Source of the DNA: Marinagarivorans sp.
GTDB lineage: Bacteria; Pseudomonadota; Gammaproteobacteria; Pseudomonadales; Cellvibrionaceae
Length of the DNA: 64,000 nucleotides
NCBI GenBank assembly: GCA_028281865.1
Contig: JANQJB010000106.1
Coordinates: 18,892 to 82,891, forward strand
Reading direction: 5' to 3'
The position numbers were made by a program, and so were the translations under genes. Below the pieces are notes generated by a model, which worked only from the letters and a program-made list of their open reading frames with translations, was not told where the DNA came from and searched no databases. Below, one piece after another: positions 33,482 to 43,565 of this stretch. Within the stretch, counting starts at the first letter, position 1, and each line of letters begins with the position of its first letter.

Positions 33482-35524
33482 TTAAATATAAAATACCCAT
33501 GCCTCAAAGCCATGAGACTCGTTACCGTTGTCCGCGCGGATTTCTATAGTACGACTGCGTGTTGTTGGCAATAAACCATTCACGTTTGCAGAACCTATTT
33601 TACGCATCAACCTATTGCCTGCGGAGGGTAAATCAATAATATGTTCATCGCGATTAAGTGCGGCCGTAGAACTACCCAGCAGTACATCTCCCGCTGGTGT
33701 ATCGCCCAAATGCCAGGCTTCCATCTGATAAGGTGCAACTGAGCCTCCAAGCGCCACCTTTTTAACATAAAGCCCCGTCATAATGGCTCCGGGCGGCAGT
33801 ACTGCAAAATGCGAATGGTTGCCACTGTAGGGCGACTTAACGCCCTTGCCAAAATAAAGTACTTTTTGAGCGTTGGAACATTCTCCATAGCCTTCACCAT
33901 TTGGTAATAAATCAAAATCCATTGCAACACCAACTAGATATTCATTGGGCACAGGTTGGCCGAGGTGATCCGATAAACGCGTATTTAGTCCGCCAATACC
34001 GGCGTACCGACAACCTCGCGCGCGCGCGCTTCCCGCCTCATCATTAAAATGAATAAGTTCTGGCAGTCGCTCATCTATATCGCAATTATCAAAGTGCAAC
34101 GCGCCATTATTGCCATAGATAAATGCATCGGTACCCGATTCAATAAAATAGGTAAATTTCTCCGAAATAGTACAATTGTCAAAGGCTACTCGATCACCAA
34201 GCGCAATCTGCACACCAGGACGTTCGTTACCTGTTGCCGCGTAAAAATTTGCGCCTTGAAATAATACGCGCAGGGAGGTATTACTAACGGGCGGGTGAGA
34301 AACAATACCGGTGCGTGTTCCTAACATTTCATGCTTTGTACCAACAAACAAAAAATCATTATTTCCGCCAGCCAACGTACCGGAATTCGCCTGCGCATTG
34401 ACTAGCCAGGTAATTCGGCTTGGGTCCGTATGCTCAGTAAATACAAGTGTTCCTCCGTACATGCGAAAGCTGCCACCTCCATTTTGATCCACCCGGATAA
34501 AATCACCTCGAATATCTTGTACGTCAACACAATGAAACTCGTTGACTACAGATTGTTGGTTATTCAATACCCAGACGGCGTCTTCAACTTTCGTGATCCA
34601 ACATTCGATAAACTTATTTTCTGACGCATTTGAGCTTCCATTTGTCTCAATAACACGATTTAACTCTGTAAAAAAACATTGTAAAAAGCTAAATCCCTGC
34701 TCGTGCCCAATCGATGTTGTACGAAAACCATTTGCCAAAAAACTATCTGTGCCTCGAAACATCAAATTTTCAAACTGCATCCAAATATAGTGTTGGGATG
34801 TATTAGACAGCGTTCCGCTGGGGTCATTATCATAAAACCAGGAAGTGGATGAGACATCGAGTTTCAATACACTTGCACGCCATCCATCTCCATGCACACG
34901 AAAACCATTTAAATGATGCAGGCCTTGTGGAACATGTGAGAAAACACCTGATTCGGTTAGCCGATAAATACCGGAAGGAAAATATAAGCTTGGTTTTACC
35001 CTATCGACAAAATCGGCGTAACCATTATTGCGAGAGGCAATAAATTCAATCGCAGCTTTGACCGCTGCCGTGTCGTCAGTCTGTCCGTCGCCTGTTGCAC
35101 CAAACCACTTCACATTGATCGCACTACCAAGCGGTGAACGAAGCCAGCGACCCCCGCTACTCGTAAAAGTCGAATCAACAACGGTTACATTGTTTGTTGC
35201 TTCTGACGACGCGGAGTCCCAAATAAATAAATCACCGCCTCCATCGCCAGGATTGTCTTTGCCTAAAACTATAACCGCTCCCACAGCGGTGTCCGCTTGC
35301 TTTAAATCATTGATGTTATTAATGGTAATGACATCATTTGTGCTTAGTGCCAACGCAGGGCTAGCGTAAGTGCTAGCTAAGCCCACACCGACTAAACCAC
35401 CTGCCGCAGCAATTAAATTACGACGCTTTGAAACTTCTTTATCTTCTAGCATTTGATCCAGGTCATTAATTTCGTCCAGCTCTTGCCGCGATTCAACGGA
35501 TGGATTTTGAAATACTTTCTTCAT
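33482..35524 (-). CDS. Secreted right-handed beta-helix (pectate-lyase-3/tailspike-like) protein
   Basis: 680 aa. The first 35 residues are acidic, then SKRRNLIAAAGGLVGVG to ASPALA forms a signal sequence with twin basic residues (possibly Tat). Residues about 65-130 (DNPGDGGGDLFIWDSASS) form a small N-terminal module. The Pectate_lyase_3 entry NVKWFGATGDGQTDDTAAVK at about 138 starts a long parallel beta-helix, as in phage tailspikes and exo-glucanases. The C-terminal 130 residues (GKGVKSPYSGNHSHFAVLPPG...) are probably a beta-sandwich. The enzyme may cut a polysaccharide. It lies downstream of the eCIS operon on the same strand but has its own signal peptide, so it is not obviously a particle component. 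Confidence 0.75.
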   Translation of the reverse strand: MKKVFQNPSVESRQELDEINDLDQMLEDKEVSKRRNLIAAAGGLVGVGLASTYASPALALSTNDVITINNINDLKQADTAVGAVIVLGKDNPGDGGGDLFIWDSASSEATNNVTVVDSTFTSSGGRWLRSPLGSAINVKWFGATGDGQTDDTAAVKAAIEFIASRNNGYADFVDRVKPSLYFPSGIYRLTESGVFSHVPQGLHHLNGFRVHGDGWRASVLKLDVSSTSWFYDNDPSGTLSNTSQHYIWMQFENLMFRGTDSFLANGFRTTSIGHEQGFSFLQCFFTELNRVIETNGSSNASENKFIECWITKVEDAVWVLNNQQSVVNEFHCVDVQDIRGDFIRVDQNGGGSFRMYGGTLVFTEHTDPSRITWLVNAQANSGTLAGGNNDFLFVGTKHEMLGTRTGIVSHPPVSNTSLRVLFQGANFYAATGNERPGVQIALGDRVAFDNCTISEKFTYFIESGTDAFIYGNNGALHFDNCDIDERLPELIHFNDEAGSARARGCRYAGIGGLNTRLSDHLGQPVPNEYLVGVAMDFDLLPNGEGYGECSNAQKVLYFGKGVKSPYSGNHSHFAVLPPGAIMTGLYVKKVALGGSVAPYQMEAWHLGDTPAGDVLLGSSTAALNRDEHIIDLPSAGNRLMRKIGSANVNGLLPTTRSRTIEIRADNGNESHGFEAWVFYI

Positions 35525-35926
35525 GATTTATTTCGACCTCTTCGATTAATGAAAAATTTCAGAAGCGAAAATTCTACGGCAAAGCAACACAATAAAGAGA
35601 TCGCCATAAATAGTGATTAACACGCTAATGAGAATAAGTTCGCAGAAAATGATTTAAGCAAATATTTGAATGGGAGAAGGAATTACTGCCCTAGAAGGAT
35701 TATTTTATCTCGGTACTAAATTGATATCAGAGACTTTCCATAATATTAAAGTCCGGTTTTTTAATGTGAATATCTCACAATAATATTGACAAATTGGCTA
35801 CAGATCCCGACTGTCTATAAAGCTATAGTTACCCCTATAAATAAGCGGGACATATAGCCAATATTAGCTATTCGAGCTCGCGCAGTTGTTAAACAAATAA
35901 TATGAAGGTATACATTAGGAGAAACG
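35525..35926. other. 402-bp intergenic region
   Basis: AT-rich promoter region between the beta-helix gene (minus) and the 59-aa gene (plus). A consensus -35 TTGACA (35786-35791) is present but no -10 is well placed. No other features seen. Confidence 0.4.
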
Positions 35927-36106
35927 ATGAATAACCAAGTCGCACCTCGACCAAAAGTTTTACTCGGCGGCTTACCTTTAATTGAGGTAGAAGCACTAAG
36001 CGGAAACGGCAATGCGCTAAAGAACTTTTTTAAGCTAAAAGAAAACTACCAAAAAAAGATACTTGTACAAAGACAATTGGAAGAAGAAAAGCAAAAAGCT
36101 GGGTAA
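35927..36106 (+). CDS. 59-aa protein at the eCIS 3' end
   Basis: Too short for most gene finders. The ATG has AGGAG 5 nt upstream. The protein starts MNNQVAPRPKVLLGGLPL and continues to a Lys/Glu/Gln-rich helix (FFKLKENYQKKILVQRQLEE). Not recognised. It runs against the eCIS operon and ends 69 bp before the AAA+ ATPase stop codon (convergent). It could be a small regulator or an unrelated orphan. Confidence 0.55.
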   Translation: MNNQVAPRPKVLLGGLPLIEVEALSGNGNALKNFFKLKENYQKKILVQRQLEEEKQKAG

Positions 36107-36174
36107 GATAACGCTGCAGCAAAACTAAACTGTATCTTGCACTACGCGCAAGCTTTGGCTGAAACGCTAGCAGG

Positions 36175-37491
36175 CTACTTGCCATTCTTCTTTAGCTCGC
36201 GCTCTATGCCCAGTATCAACTGTTCCTTATTTAAGTTTTGCCTTTTTTCTGCCATCGCAAGTAGACAAACATAATGCACAATATTGACAATATCGGCACC
36301 AGATAACTCATAGCGATCAGCAATGACTTTCAAATTAATATCTGCTGCGAGCTCTAGAGCAGAGGGCAAGGATAGCTGCCAAAGTCGCAAACGCTCGCCC
36401 GCGCGAGGCAAAGGGAAAGAAACGATGGCTTGAAAGCGGCGCAAAAAAGCTTCGTCAATATTGTCCTTAAAGTTAGAGGCTAAAATAACTAAGCCGTCGT
36501 AATCCTCAATCCGCTGCAGTAGGTAAGATACTTCCTGATTGGCGTAGCGATCGTGAGCGTTTTGCACGCCGGTGCGCTTGCCAAAGAGAGAATCCGCTTC
36601 GTCGAAGAACAAAATCCAACCCTTATGCTCTGCCTTGTCGAATAACTTCGCCAAGTTCTTTTCCGTTTCACCAATATATTTTGATACCACCATTGAGAGG
36701 TCAACGCGGTAGACGTCCTTATCGGCCGACTTGCCCAGCAGAGCCGCTGTCATTGTTTTCCCGGTACCGGGTGGACCAAAAAAAAGCACCCTATAGCCCG
36801 GTTTGACTCGGCGAGCTAAACCCCAGTCCTTGAGCAAGGCATCACCATAGTCGAGCCAGGCTTGTAAATTCTCCACCTGTTTGTAAGTCTGCGGATGCAG
36901 CACAAGATCCTGCCACTGCTGTTGCGTAGAAATTAATTTGGCAGGAAAGTCGGCGCCTAGATCAGGCTTGCCCAATTTGCCTGTTAAAAATAACTCTACA
37001 TATTCCTGGGCCAAAATTAACTTACCGCTGAGCCGCGGCTCGCCTAAGGCAGGGGCTTCAAGCTGGACAATGCTTTCATTAAACAACCAATGCTCTTCGC
37101 TGAACCAACGCCGATACATTTTTTGCTTTAAAGACAGATCTTTTTTGCAGTATAAATACAAAAGCATTTCACCCGTTAGCAAGATACCGCGATGCTGCTT
37201 ACCGCGGACGCCGCCCAGTTCGGGGAAGTTGCCCTCACCAAAATACTCGACAAAAATTTGATCGTAAAAGGCGGGGGAAAAATGAGGAATCAAAACTGCA
37301 AGCAACAGAAAAGCATCGGGCTCATCAACAGGTCGACACAGGCGTTTTTGAAAATAGTTCGCCAAGGTACGACCAAAGTTAGTTTTGGCGTTTTGTATTT
37401 CCGGCCGCATTAACTGCGAAAATAAATTAAGCAATGCCTGTAGGTCGGCCATGCCGTGATCACTAATGTTTGCTTCAGTATTTAGCTTCAT
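36175..37491 (-). CDS. eCIS-associated AAA+ ATPase
   Basis: 438 aa, last gene of the eCIS operon and equivalent of Afp15/Pvc15. The N-terminal about 230 residues are a helical domain; the AAA+ module follows with Walker A GPPGTGKT (239-246), Walker B FFDEAD (295-300), sensor and arginine-finger region EAFLRRF (347-353). In Afp/PVC systems this ATPase is needed for particle assembly or cargo loading rather than for firing. The last gene upstream is the giant DUF4157 protein, 107 bp away. Nothing in the window suggests a different job, such as the MoxR group. Confidence 0.88.
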   Translation of the reverse strand: MKLNTEANISDHGMADLQALLNLFSQLMRPEIQNAKTNFGRTLANYFQKRLCRPVDEPDAFLLLAVLIPHFSPAFYDQIFVEYFGEGNFPELGGVRGKQHRGILLTGEMLLYLYCKKDLSLKQKMYRRWFSEEHWLFNESIVQLEAPALGEPRLSGKLILAQEYVELFLTGKLGKPDLGADFPAKLISTQQQWQDLVLHPQTYKQVENLQAWLDYGDALLKDWGLARRVKPGYRVLFFGPPGTGKTMTAALLGKSADKDVYRVDLSMVVSKYIGETEKNLAKLFDKAEHKGWILFFDEADSLFGKRTGVQNAHDRYANQEVSYLLQRIEDYDGLVILASNFKDNIDEAFLRRFQAIVSFPLPRAGERLRLWQLSLPSALELAADINLKVIADRYELSGADIVNIVHYVCLLAMAEKRQNLNKEQLILGIERELKKNGK

Positions 37492-37598
37492 TATTTATTG
37501 ATAACTCAGTAAAGAAAACGCCCGAAAACTCTTGTAACGTCAAGCCCCGCAATTTCATACCTAAACTTGACTAAGTTGCTATATAGGTAGGTATGTGC

Positions 37599-40500
37599 TC
37601 AATTCTCTTCGTTCGGGTCATAGGTAAAATTGTGTTCTACTATAATATCGCCTCGGCCCTCGCCCTCTGACTCAATGCCATAGCGCGTCCATCTGGCCGA
37701 AACTCCTTGCGGCCCGGTCGTACGATTTGGGTCTCTAGGAACATAAACCTCAAGACGCAGCCCATGACGTCGAGCAAAACTTCTTAGCATGCCCATGCAA
37801 TTCTGGCTGTGAATACCGCACGGCAGTTGAGTAAGAACTACTCGCAGTGTTAACTCTTCCGGCCTATTTCTGCCCAGCCTCGCCAACTGGCGCTCAAGCG
37901 AGGCAATCAATTGCCTCTCTGCATGGTCGGTCGGATCAAAGGGGCCTACGGCAGAGCCCTCACCCCGCGACTGAGAATCAAAAGCTTCCATTGCTTCGGC
38001 ATATTCCTCCATTCGCTCAAGATACTCTTGCTGCGCATGCCGTATTTCTTCCAGGTCATCCCATTCCGATAGTGTTTCTGCCAACTCTTGTAGTTCTTGT
38101 ATGAGCTCCAATTCGCGACGTGCTTCCTCAACCCGCTGATGCGCTGCTTCTAAGGCACCGTCCGGCAGGAGCTGGGTATGATGCGGTTGCAGGGGGTCTG
38201 AGCGAAACCCTCTCCCGCTCGCCAAATAAGCGCCACGAGCACTGGCAACGATCTCGCCCGATGGAGTGACAATATCGCCCACTGTTTGGGTTTCCAGCGG
38301 CACACTCCCAGGTGCTTGCTGCACCGGCGGAGTATCCGGGCCAGGGATGCCAGCAATCGAGGGGTCATCTGGAGCATTTTGTGCTGACCCCACTTGAGTT
38401 CGCACCTGTGGATCAACATAAGCTTCGCGAGCAGCATCCAAATCCAAGGGCCGATTGCCAGAAAAAAGTTCTGGGTGCGCGCGGATAAAAGCACTGATTG
38501 CGCCGATGCGATCAGAGCGGGTTTCGGTGGCCAAGCCCTGCGCCCTAGCCCACGCAAGCATTCGCTCAACGGTGGGAATACGCTCCAGCTGCCGGTCCGC
38601 CGGTGACGCGGAAATAAAGCCGCGTTGATAAAGCAGTTCTCGCAGCATGGCGTTTAGAGAATCTTCGAGTCGCTGCTCAACAGAGCGATCATCTTCAATG
38701 GTTTCAGCGAATTCAGAATCACCATGATCAGACTCGCGAATCCCCCTTTCAACTGCAGCATCAATTTCAGGGTCAATTCTCGGCGTCGTGGGTGCCTCAC
38801 CCCCGCTTGAGCCGGGCGCTGCCGGTGCCGAACCTGGCTCAACACCGTCAGAAACAGGAATGCCTTGTTGCTCTAGGAAACCCTGGTAGTCCGAACCCTC
38901 GTGCCAAGGTGGATCGTCAAAAAATTCGATTTGTAGTTCACCTTCGGCATCGCGATACATGATCCAATAGGCTTCGATATCTGCAACATAGCCAAATTCA
39001 GTGATGTGCTCATTGCCCTCTGTATCGCGCCAGCGAATCCGGCTACTGATGTCGCCAGGTGCTTCCTGTCCCGTTATCTGCGCGTGCAGAATATGGGCGA
39101 AGTCCTCTGGAGAAGCAAATCTCACCCTGAAATCATCGCCGGGGTGGTAGTGCTCAACCAGCCGGAACCGGCTCCCAAGTGTCGGGTCATCCTGCCATTC
39201 AATTGGCACATGAGGGCCTGTTGGAAGGCCATCGGGCCCAACTAATTCTCCGTCAGCCGTGCCCTGCACCACTAAAAACCGGCCTGTGATCATGTCCTGC
39301 CACATGCCGACTTCTCTATCTCGATCTCGCCGGATAGACTCAGCCAAACTATCGGCTGCTTCGCTCGCATCCAATTCGTAGTGAACCAGGCCAATTGGGT
39401 CGGCATCAATCTCTGTATCAGCGCTATGCTCCGCTGCTGAAAGACTCGAAGACTCTCCTTCTTCTCCGGCAACGGGACTGTGGGGTTCCGCAGTGTCGTC
39501 AGTCGTGCTTGCCTCGGCACCATCAGTGCGAGGGTGGGGCGACGTTTCTGGTTCATTAGTGGATTGAGCATCCTGCTCCTGCCGCCATTCAATTAACTCG
39601 CGCAATATCTCGGGGCTCAAAATCCTTGTGCCATCGGAATCACTGTCGGCAATATCCTCTTGAGCAGCGCTAGAAGGAACAGATCGCTCGGCATGACTAT
39701 CAGTAGCAGACTCTGCTGACGGTTGAGCTCTTGACGGTTGAGTTACTGAAGCCGGCCCCGGCTCGAAAGTCTCGTCGCGCTGGGCCCGGGAGCGAACCGC
39801 TGGCTCAGATTGGCCGGAGCGATCGGGATGAGAAGGATCGGCTGATGGCCGCGTTGACCTTCTGCGAGGTGCTTCGCGATGACCGCCCTGTACTTCGCCT
39901 AATTGCTGCCCAAACATTGCATTGCTTTGAATCACGCCTGCCAGAATTCGCGCTCGCTCCCGGCGCGCCTGAGCACCCGTTTGCCCTTCAAGGCTCGCAA
40001 GCCCGGCTACCGCTTCTGCATTGCAATGCAAAACTCCGACGACATCGAGCGCGGTTTCAACTGTTTCTGCAGCATCGGCAAGACGCCGCGCACCTTGCGT
40101 GAGTTCCAATGTAAAGCCACCCAAGCCATCGGGTACCACTCTCATCGGCCCTATTGTTCGAACTGTCGCTCCCAATCCGACGGCCGCCGCGCTCAAAATA
40201 TCGAGCATGTCGCCAACATTTTGCGGGTCCGTCCAGGTAAATGTGCCATCCGCAACACGTTGGGCGATGCGTTGCACAGCCAAAGCGGCTCCCAGACCTG
40301 CGCCTACTGCGCCGAGCACTGGTGAGGAAACTACTAGGCCCAACAAAGCAATGGCGGTACCCAATTCTTCCAAGCGTGCTCTTGCCGCCGCCCAGTCTCG
40401 AGGACGGCTGACCAACGTTTGCTCCCGCTGTTCCTCGGATAGTGAAGCAAACCAGCCTTGTTCAGGCAGCCTGACAGATAAGCTACCCTCGCCATAACCC

Positions 40501-43500
40501 GCCGCCCCGGCAAAATCTTCCAAGGCTTCGATGACTGCTCGGTATTTGGCGGCTTCTCGGTCTGCGGCTGCTGGTGTCGAGCCGCTGTAAATACTGCCAT
40601 GATGATCGGTGACATCGGAAAGCGTGCAACTCCAGCGACCATCCACCAGTGTCGGTTCGCTGATTTGCAATAACAAGGGGTAGGTTCGGCCGGTCACCCG
40701 GCTTACCAAGCTCCCCTGCACGCGCTGAACGCTCGGTTCTCCCGCAGGGCGCACTGGCTCCTGCGATAGGCCCAAGCCCAACCTGGCCGCCAGACTATCA
40801 ACCTGTTGCCTTAGGTTCTCGACCTGTGTGTCCGTCCCGTTGCGCAACAAATCGTCTGAAGAACGCATAGTGGAAATCAGCTCGTCTATTTTTTCTTGCA
40901 GCGTGAGCAGTGTTGAGGAATGCGAGAGGCCCGCCCTTTCTTCTGCTAAGCGATATTGCTCAACGAGGTCTTCGAAACTCGATTGTTTGGCTCTGACACG
41001 GCTGTCAGGCAAGCCATGCTGCAATGTGACTGAAGAATCAATGGCCCTAAGCAACTCATCAAGCTTCAATTGCAGGTTGCGCCTGATAATATCGAGGGTG
41101 GACCCTGTTTCCAAAATCTCTAAGGTGCGCAGCCGCTGTTCAAGCTCTGGGATTCTGGCTCTATCGGGATGGCCTTCTTCTAAACGACGCAAGCCTGCCA
41201 ACTGAATCTCAAGCAGGCCTGCTTCATCCGACGGCGCATCCAGTGATTCCTGCGATATCTGCTGGAGTTCAGACACCACAATCACTTTAGTAGCAATGGC
41301 GGGAGGATAGGTTTCCGTACCCGGCTCTGGATTGGGGTTGACCGTCGCTACGCAGCGCACCACAAATATGCCCTCGTGGTGCCACGCAATTTGGCGTTCA
41401 TTACCATCGTGGAAATTATCGGCCGCGATACCAAGCAATTCAGAGCTATAGCGCGCTGCTCCTTCCAGCCCAACTAAACCTGAATTTATCTCCTCGGCAA
41501 GCGCATCCAGATAACGCCCCTCGGCAATGGCCTCCTGCTGGTCCGCTTCTATTTGCTCTGGGCGCTGCTGCAATTCTTCATGGGCACGCTGCAATCTTTC
41601 AAGGCCCTCGCTGCGATCCACGCGTCGATCGAGTTCGACATCTGCGGACATTTCGCCCTCGTGAACCTGGGCTTCGAGATCTTGCAATTCCGTTGCACTG
41701 GCGAGGTTGTTCAAGCCATGCTCGTCTTCCAATCCCTGCACGCCAGGGGCACTGGATATATCCCAGAGTTCCCAGCGGTATTCCACCTCGCTGAACTGTA
41801 TACTCAGCTGCTCCAGCGTATCCCTTGCTCTCAGGTGCACGCTGTAATCACCGAAGCCACCCGCCGGCTGCAATTGCAGGCCTTCGATATGCGCTTCTGG
41901 AGCGACTAATTCTGCCCTCAGCACAGGTTCCGGCAACGGCACACCGTCGGGGTCGCCGCCCTCTTGCAAACCGTGAACGCCTTCCACCGGTTCCGCATCA
42001 TCATCTTGCTCTTCTGTGATCGCGTCCTCTGGCGGTGGAGGCTGACGATTTTGCTCGCGCCATTGCCTTACCTGTTCGATAGCGCGTTCGAGCAGGGCTG
42101 CGCCGTCTTCTTCACTATCTTGGACGAGCAGCGGCCTTAAACGAGTGCGTTCAACGCGCACCGAAATCACCGGTCCAACCATGATGACCAAACGAGTGGG
42201 CAAACCTTGCAGTTCTTCCTGATTGCCTGCTGCAGAAGCGGCGGCTCTGCGTGTTTCAAGCAAAGCTCTAGCTTCCTGCCATTGACGCCTAGCCCAGCCA
42301 GGAACACGAGCAAGTGCTCGGGTCCGAGGAGCCCCTCCTTGTGCAGCAGAAGATTGCGGGCTGAATAGAACATGGTAGCGAACGGAATATCCAATTGCGC
42401 CTGAATAGCGTAACGAGGAACTCCTCCAAACAAAGTTACCGGCGGCAGTTTGATAGAGGCGTTCAATTTCCCGACTTGATCCGTATTTAAGGCGATATAC
42501 GCCGTCATCGTCATCGCTTGTTCTAGCGCCGACCAAAGGCCCTCGGTCAACAAAGATATTCATAAAAAACCTGGCACTTTGCGATCCTTCCTCATCGTTT
42601 GCCAGAGTAAAAAGGCGTGCACCATTGCCGGGAGCACAGTCATTTAGACATAGCGTTGGATCTAACTCGCTTCCAGAGTTATTTGCTTCCCAAACAATAA
42701 ATCGATCCAAATCATCAGGCACATTAACGCGAAAAGCTTGTTCGCCCGCGCGAGGGGGGCCATCGCGCTGGATAAGCCGAGCACTTGATGAATTCGAGTT
42801 TTGCTGAACCACATGGGTCAACTCGTGAGCGAGTAATCGCTTGCCTTCCCGGGTATCGGGCGTAAATTGATTTTGATTAAAATAAATATCGCTGCCAAAA
42901 GTGAAAGCGCGCGCATTTACAGCACGGCTCATTGCAATCGCTTCAGCGTCGCGGTGAATTCTCACCTGGCTAAAATCGCGACCAAAGGCTTGCTCCATTT
43001 GCAGTCGAATATGGTCTGGTAGTTCCTCGCCTCTCCCACTGCGGCTGTGCAATTGTGTGGTTAAGGTTGCGGCCGACACCTGACCCGCATCGTCCTCCGC
43101 TTCGCGTTGTATCAGTTGATGGGGTGACTCTAGCAGGACCTCTTCCCCCATAAACTCTTGCTCACATTCGTTGCAAAGTCGCTGCAAATAGGGAGCAGCC
43201 TCAAAACTATTTGCGCCCGAGTGGCCTAAATCAAAATAAGCAGTTTGATTAATAACGCGCTCAGCCATTTTATCGGCCTCGCGTTCACTTTCGCCATCGG
43301 CCGCGCCGATAGCGAGAGAGTCAGAAGAACTGGCACCGGCTTGAGAAATAAATTGTGGTTCCGAAGAAAGCTGCTCCGCCCCACAAGCGCGCTGAATAAA
43401 AGGCCTCTCATTTTCAGCGGAGCATTGATTACAGGCACGCTGAATAAAAGCCTGATTATTATTGCCGCTATGAGCCTCGCTGTTATTCTGCTTTTGCGCT

Positions 43501-43505
43501 TTCAC
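37599..43505 (-). CDS. Giant eCIS core-domain (DUF4157) protein with C-terminal deaminase-like domain
   Basis: 1968 aa. The N-terminal 130 residues carry Cys pairs around QRACNQC, QRACG and LQRLCNEC, as often before DUF4157. The DUF4157 domain spans about 160-240 and ends in HELTH (227-231), a zinc-protease-like motif. A long Glu/Ala-rich helical middle follows. Near residue 1090-1180 are hydrophobic Gly/Ala stretches (LGLVVSSPVLGAVGAGLGA). A disordered Ser/Glu/Pro region and a final domain follow. That last domain has H1861-A-E1863, a strand LRVVLTQLPC1896 and a second Cys at 1903 (PCGIHSQNC), then an MLRSFARRHGLRLEVYV helix-strand: the deaminase-superfamily order HxE...PC...C, with an expanded Cys spacing. 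It is likely the main effector cargo of this eCIS. No immunity gene is visible. Confidence 0.85.
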   Translation of the reverse strand: MKAQKQNNSEAHSGNNNQAFIQRACNQCSAENERPFIQRACGAEQLSSEPQFISQAGASSSDSLAIGAADGESEREADKMAERVINQTAYFDLGHSGANSFEAAPYLQRLCNECEQEFMGEEVLLESPHQLIQREAEDDAGQVSAATLTTQLHSRSGRGEELPDHIRLQMEQAFGRDFSQVRIHRDAEAIAMSRAVNARAFTFGSDIYFNQNQFTPDTREGKRLLAHELTHVVQQNSNSSSARLIQRDGPPRAGEQAFRVNVPDDLDRFIVWEANNSGSELDPTLCLNDCAPGNGARLFTLANDEEGSQSARFFMNIFVDRGPLVGARTSDDDDGVYRLKYGSSREIERLYQTAAGNFVWRSSSLRYSGAIGYSVRYHVLFSPQSSAAQGGAPRTRALARVPGWARRQWQEARALLETRRAAASAAGNQEELQGLPTRLVIMVGPVISVRVERTRLRPLLVQDSEEDGAALLERAIEQVRQWREQNRQPPPPEDAITEEQDDDAEPVEGVHGLQEGGDPDGVPLPEPVLRAELVAPEAHIEGLQLQPAGGFGDYSVHLRARDTLEQLSIQFSEVEYRWELWDISSAPGVQGLEDEHGLNNLASATELQDLEAQVHEGEMSADVELDRRVDRSEGLERLQRAHEELQQRPEQIEADQQEAIAEGRYLDALAEEINSGLVGLEGAARYSSELLGIAADNFHDGNERQIAWHHEGIFVVRCVATVNPNPEPGTETYPPAIATKVIVVSELQQISQESLDAPSDEAGLLEIQLAGLRRLEEGHPDRARIPELEQRLRTLEILETGSTLDIIRRNLQLKLDELLRAIDSSVTLQHGLPDSRVRAKQSSFEDLVEQYRLAEERAGLSHSSTLLTLQEKIDELISTMRSSDDLLRNGTDTQVENLRQQVDSLAARLGLGLSQEPVRPAGEPSVQRVQGSLVSRVTGRTYPLLLQISEPTLVDGRWSCTLSDVTDHHGSIYSGSTPAAADREAAKYRAVIEALEDFAGAAGYGEGSLSVRLPEQGWFASLSEEQREQTLVSRPRDWAAARARLEELGTAIALLGLVVSSPVLGAVGAGLGAALAVQRIAQRVADGTFTWTDPQNVGDMLDILSAAAVGLGATVRTIGPMRVVPDGLGGFTLELTQGARRLADAAETVETALDVVGVLHCNAEAVAGLASLEGQTGAQARRERARILAGVIQSNAMFGQQLGEVQGGHREAPRRRSTRPSADPSHPDRSGQSEPAVRSRAQRDETFEPGPASVTQPSRAQPSAESATDSHAERSVPSSAAQEDIADSDSDGTRILSPEILRELIEWRQEQDAQSTNEPETSPHPRTDGAEASTTDDTAEPHSPVAGEEGESSSLSAAEHSADTEIDADPIGLVHYELDASEAADSLAESIRRDRDREVGMWQDMITGRFLVVQGTADGELVGPDGLPTGPHVPIEWQDDPTLGSRFRLVEHYHPGDDFRVRFASPEDFAHILHAQITGQEAPGDISSRIRWRDTEGNEHITEFGYVADIEAYWIMYRDAEGELQIEFFDDPPWHEGSDYQGFLEQQGIPVSDGVEPGSAPAAPGSSGGEAPTTPRIDPEIDAAVERGIRESDHGDSEFAETIEDDRSVEQRLEDSLNAMLRELLYQRGFISASPADRQLERIPTVERMLAWARAQGLATETRSDRIGAISAFIRAHPELFSGNRPLDLDAAREAYVDPQVRTQVGSAQNAPDDPSIAGIPGPDTPPVQQAPGSVPLETQTVGDIVTPSGEIVASARGAYLASGRGFRSDPLQPHHTQLLPDGALEAAHQRVEEARRELELIQELQELAETLSEWDDLEEIRHAQQEYLERMEEYAEAMEAFDSQSRGEGSAVGPFDPTDHAERQLIASLERQLARLGRNRPEELTLRVVLTQLPCGIHSQNCMGMLRSFARRHGLRLEVYVPRDPNRTTGPQGVSARWTRYGIESEGEGRGDIIVEHNFTYDPNEEN

Positions 43506-43565
43506 AATTTAATCATGGTCCAATAATTATTGACGAAAACTTAATTTATTTAACTCGTTAACATA

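Noticed and set aside
37599..43505. Long plus-strand frames opposite the giant DUF4157 gene
   Set aside because: They are shadows of a GC-biased coding strand, with no ribosome binding sites or domain signatures.
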